A DNA stretch of 64,000 nucleotides from Sphingobium sp. GTDB taxonomy: Bacteria; Pseudomonadota; Alphaproteobacteria; Sphingomonadales; Sphingomonadaceae. Both the position numbers and the translations under genes were made by a program. Below are positions 9,396 through 18,146 of this stretch, piece by piece (position 1 is the first letter of the stretch; each line of letters begins with the position of its first letter). The notes beneath the pieces are model-generated. The model had not been told where the DNA came from. It saw only the letters and a program-made list of their open reading frames with translations, and searched no databases. Where the stretch lies: the NCBI GenBank assembly GCA_020446425.1, contig JAGRES010000035.1, positions 1 to 64,000 of the forward strand, in the 5' to 3' direction.

Positions 9396-10709
9396 ATGGG
9401 CGGCACCGGCGTCGTCGATCGCTTCCTCGCGATCTTCTCGCAATATATCGACAGTGGCTTCGGCCTGCTCTCAGGCGAGGTCGCCTTCATCGCGACCACG
9501 CTGATCGTGATCGATGTGACGCTTGCCGCCCTGTTCTGGAGCTGGGGCGAGAATGACGACATCATCGCCCGGCTCGTCAAGAAGACGCTTTTCGTTGGCA
9601 TTTTCGCCTATATCATCGGCAACTGGAGCGCGCTCGCCAATATTGTCTTCCAGAGCTTTGCCGGACTGGGGTTGAAGGCCAGCGGCTCCGGCCTTGGCGC
9701 TGGCGACCTGTTGCAACCGGGCCGGGTGGCGCAGGTCGGGATCGATGCGGCATGGCCGCTGATCGAATCCATTGCCGACCTGATTGGCTATGTCGGCTTC
9801 TTCGAAAATTTCCTGCAGATCATCATTCTGCTGCTCGCCTGGGCGGTGGTGATCATCGCCTTCTTCATCCTCGCGATCCAGCTTTTCGTCACTCTGATCG
9901 AGTTCAAGCTGACCACACTTGCAGGCTTCGTGCTCATTCCCTTCGGCCTGTTCGGCAAGACTGCTTTCATGGCCGAGCGGGTGCTCGGTAATGTCATATC
10001 CTCAGGCATCAAGGTGCTGGTGCTCGCGGTTATCATCGGCATCGGCTCGACCCTGTTTGCCGAGTTCACCAGCGCCATTCCGGGCGAACCGACCATTGAA
10101 GACGCGCTTGCTATCGTGCTCGCCAGCCTGACCCTTCTAGGCCTCGGCATCTTCGGGCCTGGCATCGCCAATGGCATTGTCGCAGGCGGCCCACAGCTTG
10201 GTGCTGGCGCAGCAGCTGGCACGGCCCTGCTCGCGGGCGGCGCAGCCGTTGGCGGTGTTGCTGGTGCCAAGCTTGCCGGCGGTGCTGTCGCCAGTGCGGC
10301 CTCTTCGATCGCCCAGGGCACATCCCGCGCCGCAGTCGGCGCAACCATGGCCTATGCCACTGGCTCTGCTGGCAAGAGCGGCGGTGCAGCGATTGCAGGC
10401 GGCATGGCCGGTGTTGGCCGCGCAGCCGGAGGCGCGGCCATGTCTCCGCTGCGCAAGGCGGCGGACAGCGCCAGGAGCAGTTTCCGCGACGGGGCGCGTA
10501 CCTCAGTCGGCAATATGGGCGGACGCATCGTGCCTGCGCCGGGATCGACGCCCCCAGACCCAGTGCCCGACAGCGGTCCGCCTGCCTGGGCCCGATCCAT
10601 GAAACAGCGCCAAAGCCTTGGCCATTCGGCTTCGCTTGCTGCGCACACCGTGCGGGCCGGCGACGGGCACGGCGCAGGCGCTTCCATCGACACGCAAGAG
10701 AAGGACTGA
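9396..10709 (+). CDS. trbL: P-type conjugative transfer protein TrbL (VirB6-like)
   Basis: A 437-residue polytopic inner-membrane protein. Residues ~1-270 carry several hydrophobic segments around a conserved TrbL/VirB6 core; the rest is a low-complexity Gly/Ala-rich tail (about 280-360) and a hydrophilic C-terminus. TrbL forms part of the inner-membrane channel. I start it at the ATG at 9396, one base after the trbK stop and 5 bp after a strong GGGGAGGA site, rather than at an upstream in-frame ATG inside trbK. The repetitive Ala/Gly tail is usual for this family. Confidence 0.92.
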   Translation: MGGTGVVDRFLAIFSQYIDSGFGLLSGEVAFIATTLIVIDVTLAALFWSWGENDDIIARLVKKTLFVGIFAYIIGNWSALANIVFQSFAGLGLKASGSGLGAGDLLQPGRVAQVGIDAAWPLIESIADLIGYVGFFENFLQIIILLLAWAVVIIAFFILAIQLFVTLIEFKLTTLAGFVLIPFGLFGKTAFMAERVLGNVISSGIKVLVLAVIIGIGSTLFAEFTSAIPGEPTIEDALAIVLASLTLLGLGIFGPGIANGIVAGGPQLGAGAAAGTALLAGGAAVGGVAGAKLAGGAVASAASSIAQGTSRAAVGATMAYATGSAGKSGGAAIAGGMAGVGRAAGGAAMSPLRKAADSARSSFRDGARTSVGNMGGRIVPAPGSTPPDPVPDSGPPAWARSMKQRQSLGHSASLAAHTVRAGDGHGAGASIDTQEKD

Positions 10710-10716
10710 ACCTCCC

Positions 10717-11397
10717 ATGTTCAAACGCCCCTCCATCCGATACGGCACGACGCCGCAGCCAGAGACGCCCTATCAGCGCGCAGCGCAGGTATGGGACGAA
10801 CGTATCGGCTCGGCCCGCGTGCAGGCGCGCAGTTGGCGTTATGCTTTCTTCGGCGCCCTTGGCCTGTCGGCGGCGCTGACCGGCGGCCTCGTCTGGCAGA
10901 ATGCGCGCGGTACCATTGTCCCCTGGGTGGTCGAGGTCGACAAGCTCGGCGAGGCGCGCAGCGTGGCTCCGGCCAAAGCGGAGTTTGCGCCCACCGATCC
11001 GCAGATCGCCTTCCACCTTGCCCGCTTCATCGAGCATGTCCGTGCCATTCCTGACGATCCGATTGTCGTGCGCGAGAACTGGCTCAGAGCCTACGATTTC
11101 GCCAGCGACAAGGGGGCGCTGGCGCTCAATGACTATGCAAGGCTGAACGATCCCTTCGCCAACATTGGACGCGAACAGGTGGCGGTCGATGTCACCAGCG
11201 TGATCCGCGCGTCGCCGCGCAGTTTCCGGGTCGCCTGGGTTGAGCGGCGCTACCGTGACGGCGCACTCGCCGAGACGAGTCGCTGGACAGCAATTCTCGG
11301 CATTGCGGTCCAGCCCCCAAACAACCCCGACGCGCTCACCAAGAACCCGCTCGGCATTTTTGTCACTTCCATCAACTGGTCAAAGGAGCTCGGCTGA
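10717..11397 (+). CDS. trbF: Conjugal transfer protein TrbF (VirB8-like)
   Basis: A 226-residue bitopic inner-membrane protein: short cytoplasmic N-terminus (PQPETPYQRAAQVWDERIGSARVQAR), one membrane helix (about residues 42-62), and a periplasmic VirB8-type NTF2-like domain. VirB8/TrbF proteins nucleate assembly of the secretion channel. The start is the ATG at 10717, 7 bp after the trbL stop; an upstream in-frame extension would run back into trbL. The stop overlaps the trbG start by one base (TGATG). Confidence 0.93.
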   Translation: MFKRPSIRYGTTPQPETPYQRAAQVWDERIGSARVQARSWRYAFFGALGLSAALTGGLVWQNARGTIVPWVVEVDKLGEARSVAPAKAEFAPTDPQIAFHLARFIEHVRAIPDDPIVVRENWLRAYDFASDKGALALNDYARLNDPFANIGREQVAVDVTSVIRASPRSFRVAWVERRYRDGALAETSRWTAILGIAVQPPNNPDALTKNPLGIFVTSINWSKELG

Positions 11398-12392
11398 TGT
11401 CCCGCTCGAAAGTCATGTCTCGTGTCACTGCTGTTGGTCTGATGGGTGCCGCTTCGTTCGCGCTGGCCTCGTCGGTCTCAGCAACCCCCATGCCTGCTGC
11501 TTCGGCCATGCAGGTCGCGCTCTCCGCCTTGGTGCAAGTGCGGCCGGTCACCGGACTGCGACTGCCGCCCCATTTCGATCCTCTTACGCGGCGAAACCCT
11601 CCCCACGCCGCGCGCCGCTCCCCTGCGTCTGGCCCCGAGACGCAAGTGGGAGCGGCGAATGATGCCGCCCGAATCCAGCCTGAGGATGCGGGGTTCAAGA
11701 ACGCGATCCAGCGCTATGCCTATAGTGAAGGGGCGCTGTTCCAGATCTACGCCAAGCCCGGCCAGGTGACCGATATTGCCCTGCAGGAGGGCGAAAAGCT
11801 GGTCGGTCCGGGGCCGGTTGCGGCAGGCGATACCGTGCGCTGGATGATCGGCGATACGCTGAGCGGCTCGGGCGCGACGCAGCGGGTGCATATCCTGGTG
11901 AAGCCGACCCGGCCCGACATCACGACCAACCTGGTCATCAACACCGACCGGCGCACCTATCATCTCGAACTGCGCGCCAACGCCCGTGTCTACATGGCGT
12001 CGGTCAGTTGGTCCTATCCGCAGGACGAGTTGATCGCTCTGCGCCAGGCCGAAGCAGACGCGGCGCGCGCCGAGCCGATTGCGGGCGGGTTCACAATCGA
12101 GAACCTCAACTTCGACTACCGGATTTCGGGTGATAGGCCCGACTGGCGTCCTTTGCGCGTGTTCGATGATGGCAGGCAGACACTGGTCGAGTTCCCGCCC
12201 GACATCGCTCAAGGTCAGATGCCGCCGTTCTTCGTCATCGGCGAGGAAGGTGAGGCCGAACTGGTCAACTACCGGGTCAACGGACGCTACCTCATCGTCG
12301 ACCGTCTGTTCCGCAAGGCCGAACTGCGGCTTGGTGCGGCACGACGACAGGTTCGGGTGAAGATTCGCAATCGCGCGGCGAGTGAATCATGA
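11397..12392 (+). CDS. trbG: P-type conjugative transfer protein TrbG (VirB9-like)
   Basis: A 331-residue secreted protein with a signal peptide ending near SSVSATPMPA, a Pro/Arg-rich linker, and a conserved VirB9/CagX domain from about residue 105 (IQRYAYSEGALFQIYAKPGQVTDI) through WSYPQDEL to the C-terminal beta domain (PPFFVIGEEGEAELVNYR). TrbG forms the outer-membrane core ring with TrbI and a lipoprotein. No separate trbH lipoprotein gene is visible between trbG and trbI, which is common in alphaproteobacterial trb clusters. It overlaps trbI by 4 bp. Confidence 0.94.
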   Translation: MSRSKVMSRVTAVGLMGAASFALASSVSATPMPAASAMQVALSALVQVRPVTGLRLPPHFDPLTRRNPPHAARRSPASGPETQVGAANDAARIQPEDAGFKNAIQRYAYSEGALFQIYAKPGQVTDIALQEGEKLVGPGPVAAGDTVRWMIGDTLSGSGATQRVHILVKPTRPDITTNLVINTDRRTYHLELRANARVYMASVSWSYPQDELIALRQAEADAARAEPIAGGFTIENLNFDYRISGDRPDWRPLRVFDDGRQTLVEFPPDIAQGQMPPFFVIGEEGEAELVNYRVNGRYLIVDRLFRKAELRLGAARRQVRVKIRNRAASES

Positions 12393-13555
12393 GCGGCGAG
12401 GCCGATCCAGAACGCCCGGTCGATGCTGAATCCATCACCAGCCTGCGCGGCGACGGCCCGCGCGTCGTGCGGCTGTCGCGCAAGGCGATCGGTGTTGCTG
12501 GCGCGGTTGGCCTGGCACTGGTTGGCTGCGCATTGATCTATGCGCTGCAACCCGCGTCGAACGGCGGCAACGAGGAACTGTTCAACACTGATGGCGTGGC
12601 GGTAGCCGACGGACTGGCATCGGCGCCGAGGGACTATTCACAGGTGCCACAGCTTGGGCCGCCACTACCCGGCGATCTTGGCAAGCCGATCCTTGATGCA
12701 CAGGATCGCGGTGCAGTGGCGGAATTGCCGCCGGTTGGCGCTCAGCCTCCGCCACCCCAGGGCATCAGTCCCGAGGAAGCGGCCCGCCAGCGGATTGAAC
12801 AGGAGCGCGAGGCGGCACGGGGCAGTCGACTCTTCTTCGGTGGCGGGACGACGGCAGCCAGTCCGGCGCAGGATTTGCCTGCCGTTGGCCAATCGGCTGT
12901 TGCTGGTTTGGCTCCAGAATCTGCCGCTCAGCCCTCATTTCTTGATCGCCCCGCCGAGCGTCGCACAGTCTCTTTGCAGCGGCTTGAGGCAGCACCGTCG
13001 TCTGCGCTGTTACAGGCCGGATCGGTCATTCCGGCTGCGCTCATCAGCGGCATTCGTTCCGACCAGCCTGGCCTCGTCACTGCGCAAGTGACCGAGAATG
13101 TCTATGACAGCCTCACCGGGCGGCGCTTGCTGATCCCGCAAGGCGCGCGCCTGATTGGCGATTATGAATCCGATGTCGGCTTCGGCCAGCGCCGCGTATT
13201 GCTGGCTTGGAATCGCCTTATTCTGCCTGATGGTCGGTCGATTGTTCTCGAGCGACAGCCTGCTGCTGATCCTTCCGGTTATGCCGGGCTCGAAGACGGT
13301 GTCGAGTACCATTGGGGCGGCGTGATGACGGCCGCGCTGGTCTCGACCCTGCTTGGCGTCGGTAGCGAACTGGGCACAGGAAGCGACGGCGATCTGGTGC
13401 GGGCATTACGCCGCGGCAGCCAGGACAGCATCAACCGCGCTGGCGAGCAGATCGTCTCGCGAGAACTTAATATCCGCCCCACTTTGACGATACGCCCCGG
13501 CCATCCGGTGCGGGTTTTAGTGACCCGCGACATCGTGCTGGAGGGCGGCGCATGA
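12389..13555 (+). CDS. trbI: Conjugal transfer protein TrbI (VirB10-like)
   Basis: A 388-residue VirB10/TrbI protein that spans the envelope: cytoplasmic N-terminus, one membrane helix (about residues 33-52), a Pro/Gln-rich periplasmic linker (80-160) and a C-terminal beta-barrel domain beginning near LQAGSVIPAALISGI and containing PQGARLIGDYESDVGFGQRR. It links inner-membrane ATPases to the outer-membrane pore. Its ATG overlaps the trbG stop and its own stop overlaps the DUF2274 gene start, each by 4 bp. Confidence 0.94.
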   Translation: MSGEADPERPVDAESITSLRGDGPRVVRLSRKAIGVAGAVGLALVGCALIYALQPASNGGNEELFNTDGVAVADGLASAPRDYSQVPQLGPPLPGDLGKPILDAQDRGAVAELPPVGAQPPPPQGISPEEAARQRIEQEREAARGSRLFFGGGTTAASPAQDLPAVGQSAVAGLAPESAAQPSFLDRPAERRTVSLQRLEAAPSSALLQAGSVIPAALISGIRSDQPGLVTAQVTENVYDSLTGRRLLIPQGARLIGDYESDVGFGQRRVLLAWNRLILPDGRSIVLERQPAADPSGYAGLEDGVEYHWGGVMTAALVSTLLGVGSELGTGSDGDLVRALRRGSQDSINRAGEQIVSRELNIRPTLTIRPGHPVRVLVTRDIVLEGGA

Positions 13556-13791
13556 CCCGGCTCAAGCTCTCCGACATTACTGATGAAAAGCCGGTCAAGC
13601 TCAGCATCGAAATCCCGGCTAAGCTGCACAGCGATCTCGTTGACTATGGCGTGGTTCTGAATGGCGGTGCGTCGCAGGGCGCGCCTGCGCCAGAGCAACT
13701 GGTCGCCCCGATGCTGGTGCGGTTCATTGCCACAGACCGGGAGTTTGCGAAGGCAAGACGGAACAGTCAGGCGCCTGCTACGAGCGGATAG
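13552..13791 (+). CDS. DUF2274 family protein, last gene of the trb operon
   Basis: A 79-residue soluble protein with the DUF2274 pattern LSDITDEKPVKLSIEIPAKLHSDLVDY and LVAPMLVRFIATDREF. The family is almost always found directly after trbI in proteobacterial integrative conjugative elements; its IPAKLH...DY opening resembles ribbon-helix-helix or antitoxin-like DNA-binding proteins, so a regulatory role is possible but unproven. It overlaps trbI by 4 bp at the front and the convergent LysR gene by 25 bp at the back, so there is no room for a separate terminator between them. Confidence 0.85.
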   Translation: MTRLKLSDITDEKPVKLSIEIPAKLHSDLVDYGVVLNGGASQGAPAPEQLVAPMLVRFIATDREFAKARRNSQAPATSG

Positions 13792-14675
13792 CGCTCATCT
13801 ACCAGTTTGAAGAAGCGGGCGAGGGCCGGATTGTCATTGTCCTCTCGCCACCAGGCAGCGAAGTCGAGATGTGCGGCGCCCGTTGGTTCGGCGATTTCAC
13901 GGAAAGTGATATCGGATCGTGTTGCACCGGTTGCGCTTTCCGGGACTATGGTGATGAACTTGCCGTAGGGCACCATCGAGGCAATTGTTTCCGAAGTGGT
14001 TTCCTGGGTGATGATGCTGGCGTTGAGTCCATGTGCCCCCATTCGTTGGCGGATGATCTCGGCGATGCGTGGCCCTGAGCAAGTGGCAGGCAAGACGAAA
14101 ACGCATTTGCGCAGATCGGTCCAGAATATCGTATCCTGTTCGATCAGCCGGTTGTCCTTCGGCAATACGACCATAAGCCGTTCCGACCATAGCCAGCGCT
14201 TGCGAATCCCTGACTCTTCGAATTGGCCCGCATGGATGACGATATCGATGATACGCGATTGAAGCCCTGACAGCATCCGACCGGGTCCGATTTCAAGCGC
14301 GTCGAGTTGCACCTCGGGGAACTGTTCCAGTACGTCGCCGAGCAGGAGCCTGAGATTACCGGCACTGAGCGAGTTGGAGAAGCCGACCATCAGGCGACCC
14401 ACTTCACCATAGGTCACTGCCTTCGCGGTGGTCAGCAGATTGTCCGCGTCGGTAACGATCCGGCGGGCGACTTCGAGAAAAGCGCGTCCTGCGTCGGTCG
14501 GTACGACACCGCGTGTCGAACGCTCGAACAATGTGATGCCAAGGCGGTGCTCAAGCGCTGCCACCTTCTTGCTCAGCGTCGATTGCTTGACGTTTAGCTG
14601 CTTGGCGGCACGCAAGAAACTGCCCGAATCAGTAGCGATCACTGCGAAACGAAGCTGACGAAGGTCGAGTGTCAA
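13767..14675 (-). CDS. LysR-family transcriptional regulator
   Basis: A 302-residue regulator. The N-terminal winged helix (residues ~3-62, SGSFLRAAKQLNVKQSTLSKKVAALEHRLG) is followed by a LysR substrate-binding domain (VGRLMVGFSNSLSAGNLRLLLGDVLEQFPEVQL onward). The effector is unknown. It sits convergent to, and overlapping, the last trb gene; LysR regulators at this position are common in trb-type elements of sphingomonads and may act on transfer genes, which is inference. Its own promoter and any T-N11-A autoregulatory site should lie in the region just above 14675. Confidence 0.88.
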   Translation of the reverse strand: MTLDLRQLRFAVIATDSGSFLRAAKQLNVKQSTLSKKVAALEHRLGITLFERSTRGVVPTDAGRAFLEVARRIVTDADNLLTTAKAVTYGEVGRLMVGFSNSLSAGNLRLLLGDVLEQFPEVQLDALEIGPGRMLSGLQSRIIDIVIHAGQFEESGIRKRWLWSERLMVVLPKDNRLIEQDTIFWTDLRKCVFVLPATCSGPRIAEIIRQRMGAHGLNASIITQETTSETIASMVPYGKFITIVPESATGATRSDITFREIAEPTGAAHLDFAAWWREDNDNPALARFFKLVDERYPLVAGA

Positions 14676-15193
14676 TTCATCACCCCAGCCGGATCAGCTG
14701 CGCAACGGGGTATTCACCCCACCGCACTTAGCCTTGCGACTGATGCAGACACCTGCCGGAGCGTACGGCATTCGGCCTTTCTGACCGAGACTAATAAGGG
14801 CGCTCATGATCAATTCGTCTCCAGCCGTTTTGATGAGAGTCTTATTTCGGATGCCACTCAGTTGCATGGCGCATATCTCGTCGGCTCCTGCCGCGAAGCC
14901 GCAGGAGCCGGCTGCTGTCGCAAAATGCAGAAGTCTTGGGGCGCCATAGCCTTTCGCACCAAGCAGCGATGCTCCCGTACAGCGCAATATTGATAGTAAT
15001 AAATCACTAACTAAAATCTGGCAAGCTCCTTGCTGCAACACCCACCACTCAACCTTTCCAAGGGAGGGATTTTAGTAATAAACTGTAAAGACACAATAAT
15101 TTTCAAAAACAAGAATTCTGAGCTAGATATCGATTGACGCATTCCTCCTGTTGATCTACCCAAAGTAATCGTTCGCTATCTTTGAGGTAAGCC
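14676..15193. other. Intergenic region upstream of the LysR and TetR genes, containing a perfect hairpin
   Basis: About 518 bp between divergent regulators. It contains a perfect 10-bp inverted repeat, CGGCTCCTGC at 14882-14891 and GCAGGAGCCG at 14901-14910 with a 9-nt loop, not followed by a T-run. The right portion (about 15050-15193) is distinctly AT-rich and presumably carries the TetR promoter. A 115-codon minus-strand frame (14694-15041) crosses the hairpin but has no recognisable domain, so I do not call it a gene. Confidence 0.5.
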
Positions 15194-15796
15194 ATGAAGC
15201 CCAAGCACATGTCGGCCGACGAACGGCGGGCTGTCACCGTTGAGGCCGTCCTTGCTTTGGCGGCCCAGCAAAATCCTAGCGAAATCTCGACCACTGCTAT
15301 CGCCGAGCACATGGGCGTTACCCAAGGAGCGCTTTTCAGGCACTTCCCTAACAAAGAAGCCATTCTAGAATCGGTTATGGACTGGGTTGCCGATCGGCTG
15401 CTCGCGCGCGTCGACAAGGCAGCCAGCGGAGCGGCGAGTTCACTCGAAGCCCTCGAGGCTATGTTTGAGGCACACGTGGCGTTTTTCGTCGAGAATCCGG
15501 GCGTACCGCGGATGCTCTTTGGTGAATTGCAGCGAGCGAAAATGACCGCGCCGAAGCGCATGGCTCAAAAGATGTTGCTCCGCTACCGGGAGCGGCTCGT
15601 GACGTTGATCGAAGATGGCAAGGCCAAAGGGCAGATCTCTTCCGGTACCAATACAGCTTCGGCCTGCACGCTTTTCATCGGCATGATCCAGGGGCTTGTC
15701 ATGCAATCGCTGCTGGCCGGCGATGTTCAACTAATTCGCCGGGAGGCGCCGGGAGTTTTCCCGTTATTTCGGCTCGCTATCGAGGCCAGTGCATGA
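15194..15796 (+). CDS. TetR/AcrR-family transcriptional regulator
   Basis: A 200-residue regulator with an N-terminal TetR helix-turn-helix (ISTTAIAEHMGVTQGALFRHFPNKEAILESV, residues ~28-60) and an all-helical ligand-binding domain containing EAHVAFFVENPGVPRMLFGELQRA, close to the subgroup that guards HlyD/ABC exporters. It is the first gene of the operon and its stop overlaps the adaptor gene start (ATGA), so it probably represses its own operon and responds to the exported compound. The ligand cannot be read from the sequence. Confidence 0.88.
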   Translation: MKPKHMSADERRAVTVEAVLALAAQQNPSEISTTAIAEHMGVTQGALFRHFPNKEAILESVMDWVADRLLARVDKAASGAASSLEALEAMFEAHVAFFVENPGVPRMLFGELQRAKMTAPKRMAQKMLLRYRERLVTLIEDGKAKGQISSGTNTASACTLFIGMIQGLVMQSLLAGDVQLIRREAPGVFPLFRLAIEASA

Positions 15797-16944
15797 AAAT
15801 GACCGCCATGCAGCGCAGGAAGATCGCACTGATTGCCGTTTTGGCAATTCTTGTCGTCTCGCTTGGCTATGTGGCCTTGCGATCAGGCCCCCTGGCGCCG
15901 GTTGCTGTCACTACGGCCAATGTTGAAAGCCGCTCGCTCCGTCCTGCCTTGTTCGGCGTGGGCACTATCGATGCTGAGCGGACCTATCGTGTCGGCCCGA
16001 CCTTCCAAGGGCGAGTAAAATCCTTGACGGTTAATGTTGGCGACCGGGTTGTGGCGGGCCAAGTGATCGGCGAAATGGACCCGGTTGATCTGGATGACCG
16101 ACTGACCGCGCAAGCTTCTGCCATGCAAGGTGCCGTAGCTTCTGTGAGCGAAGCAAGCGCGCGCAGGGCCTACGCCGCGACCGAGGCAAGACGCTACGAA
16201 CGGCTGCTGGAGGCTCAAGCCACTAGTGAAGAAGTGCTGGCTGCCAAACACCAGGAACTTGTTTCGGCCGAGGCCGCCGTGGCCACAGCGCGATCCAATC
16301 TGGATCGTATGCGCTCGGACTACTCGGGTCTGCAGTCACAACGGGGCAACCTGCGTCTTGTCGCTCCGGCATCAGGCATTGTGACTCTCCGCGAAGTTGA
16401 GCCAGGTGCTGTCGTCGCTGGCGGTCAGACTGTGATCGAAATCATCGATCCGGCGAGCGTATGGGTCAATGCCCGCATCGATCAGGTGAGCTCTGCCGGA
16501 CTGATGGCAGGGCTGCCCGCACGCATTCAATTGCGGTCGCGCGGTGATCGAACATTGCAAGGCAGGGTCTTGCGGATCGAGCCGCGAGCGGATGCTGTTA
16601 CCGAAGAAACGCTCGTCAAGGTGATCTTCGATACCCTTCCGGCGCCCCTGCCTCCTTTGGGCGAATATGCAGAAGTAACCGTTGACCTTTCGCCGCTGCC
16701 CAAGGGTTTGGTGATACCAAACGCAGCCATCCGCCGACAAGGCACTGCGGTTGGTGTCTGGAAGATAGAAGATGGCGACGCGGTCTTTGTTCCGGTTGCG
16801 CTTGGACGAACCGATCTCGCTGGCCAGGTTCAGGTTCTTCGGGGTCTGACCGCGGGCGATACCATCATCGTTTACAGCGAGGCAGAGATTACCGCGAACA
16901 GCAGCATCAGCATCGTTGACAACATTCCGGGAGTCACCCCGTGA
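15793..16944 (+). CDS. HlyD/MacA-type periplasmic adaptor of an ABC exporter (DevB-like)
   Basis: A 383-residue membrane fusion protein. An N-terminal anchor helix (residues ~10-28) is followed by a split lipoyl/biotinyl domain (VGPTFQGRVKSLTVNVGDRVVAGQVIGEMD and RLVAPASGIVTLREVEPGAVVAGGQ), an alpha-hairpin between them (about 100-180) and a beta-barrel region. It should bridge the inner-membrane permease to an outer-membrane channel, here probably the NodT-type protein at 21.2 kb. It overlaps both neighbours by 4 bp, fixing its place in the operon. Confidence 0.9.
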   Translation: MKMTAMQRRKIALIAVLAILVVSLGYVALRSGPLAPVAVTTANVESRSLRPALFGVGTIDAERTYRVGPTFQGRVKSLTVNVGDRVVAGQVIGEMDPVDLDDRLTAQASAMQGAVASVSEASARRAYAATEARRYERLLEAQATSEEVLAAKHQELVSAEAAVATARSNLDRMRSDYSGLQSQRGNLRLVAPASGIVTLREVEPGAVVAGGQTVIEIIDPASVWVNARIDQVSSAGLMAGLPARIQLRSRGDRTLQGRVLRIEPRADAVTEETLVKVIFDTLPAPLPPLGEYAEVTVDLSPLPKGLVIPNAAIRRQGTAVGVWKIEDGDAVFVPVALGRTDLAGQVQVLRGLTAGDTIIVYSEAEITANSSISIVDNIPGVTP

Positions 16945-18146
16945 TCAGTCTCGCGGGTAGAGACATTCTCCATAGCTGGGGGAAATTTGTCTTTACCGGG
17001 TTTGGCCTGGGTCTGCTGATCGGGGTCACCCTTGTCATGGCCGGCGTCTACCGCGGCATGGTCGATGACGGTAAAGCCCTGCTTGACAACAGCGGTGCCG
17101 ACCTCTGGGTTGTCCAGCGAGACACGCTCGGCCCCTATGCCGAATCCTCAAGCATCAACGATGACATCTATCGAACGGTGCTGGCCATGCCTGGTGTCGC
17201 GCAGGCAGCGAATGTTACCTATCTGACCATGCAGGTTCGCAAAGGCGACAATGATGTCCGCGCGATGGTAGTGGGCATCGTTCCGGGCGCTTCGTGGGGT
17301 TCACCCGGCTGGCCCCCTTATCTGGTTGACGGCCGGCAGATCACCCGAGGCCATTACGAAGCGGTTGTAGATATCGCCTCCGGGTTCCGCCTTGGTGATG
17401 AAATCACGATTCGTCGCAACCGGTACCAGGTGGTCGGCCTCACACGCCGGATGGTGTCATCGAGCGGCGATCCAATGGTGTTCATTCCCCTCAAGGATGC
17501 CCAGGAAGCGCAGTTTCTCAAGGACAACGAAGCGATCTGGCAAAACCGCCACCGCACGGCTGCCAACCCTGCCTTCAATCGACCGGGAGTGCCCGATCTG
17601 CTTGATGCGGTGAATGCCTCCCAAACAAGCAGCACGTCGGTCAATGCAGTTCTGGTGAGGATTGACGCTAGTGCCGATCCTGAAACCGTCGCGCAGTCCA
17701 TCCGTCGATGGAGAAGGCTTACCGTTCATACCCGTGAAGAAATGGAAGGGATCCTGATCGGCAAGCTGATTGCCACCTCATCAAAGCAGATAGGCATGTT
17801 TCTTGCGATCCTGTCGATCGTCAGCGCCGCAATCGTTGCCTTCATCATCTACACGCTGACAATGGACAAGATCCGCGAAATCGCGGTGCTCAAACTGATC
17901 GGAACACGCAACCGCACCATCGCCGCCATGATTCTCCAGCAGGCGCTCGCGCTGGGGGCAATCGGCTTTGCCGTGGGCAAGATCACGGCCACCTTCACCG
18001 CCCCATACTTCCCGAAATACGTGCTGCTGTTGTCGCAGGATGCCATCCTTGGATTCATCGCAATAATGGCCATCTGCGCGCTGGCCAGCCTGATCGCGAT
18101 CCGCATGGCGCTGAAAGTCGATCCGGCGGAAGCGATAGGTGGCTGA
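16941..18146 (+). CDS. FtsX/MacB-type ABC transporter permease (DevC-like)
   Basis: A 401-residue permease starting at a GTG that overlaps the adaptor stop. It has one membrane helix near the N-terminus, a large periplasmic MacB-like domain (about 45-270), and three C-terminal helices with the FtsX signature (SIVSAAIVAFIIYTLTMDKIREIAVLKLIGTRN). Such four-helix permeases do not move substrate through the inner membrane but drive an adaptor-OMF conduit mechanically, exporting lipids, glycolipids or peptides. The ATPase gene starts 8 bp before its stop. Confidence 0.9.
   Translation: MISLAGRDILHSWGKFVFTGFGLGLLIGVTLVMAGVYRGMVDDGKALLDNSGADLWVVQRDTLGPYAESSSINDDIYRTVLAMPGVAQAANVTYLTMQVRKGDNDVRAMVVGIVPGASWGSPGWPPYLVDGRQITRGHYEAVVDIASGFRLGDEITIRRNRYQVVGLTRRMVSSSGDPMVFIPLKDAQEAQFLKDNEAIWQNRHRTAANPAFNRPGVPDLLDAVNASQTSSTSVNAVLVRIDASADPETVAQSIRRWRRLTVHTREEMEGILIGKLIATSSKQIGMFLAILSIVSAAIVAFIIYTLTMDKIREIAVLKLIGTRNRTIAAMILQQALALGAIGFAVGKITATFTAPYFPKYVLLLSQDAILGFIAIMAICALASLIAIRMALKVDPAEAIGG

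Noticed and set aside
14694-15041. 115-codon minus-strand frame upstream of the LysR gene
   Set aside because: It runs through a hairpin and lacks any recognisable motif; composition looks non-coding.
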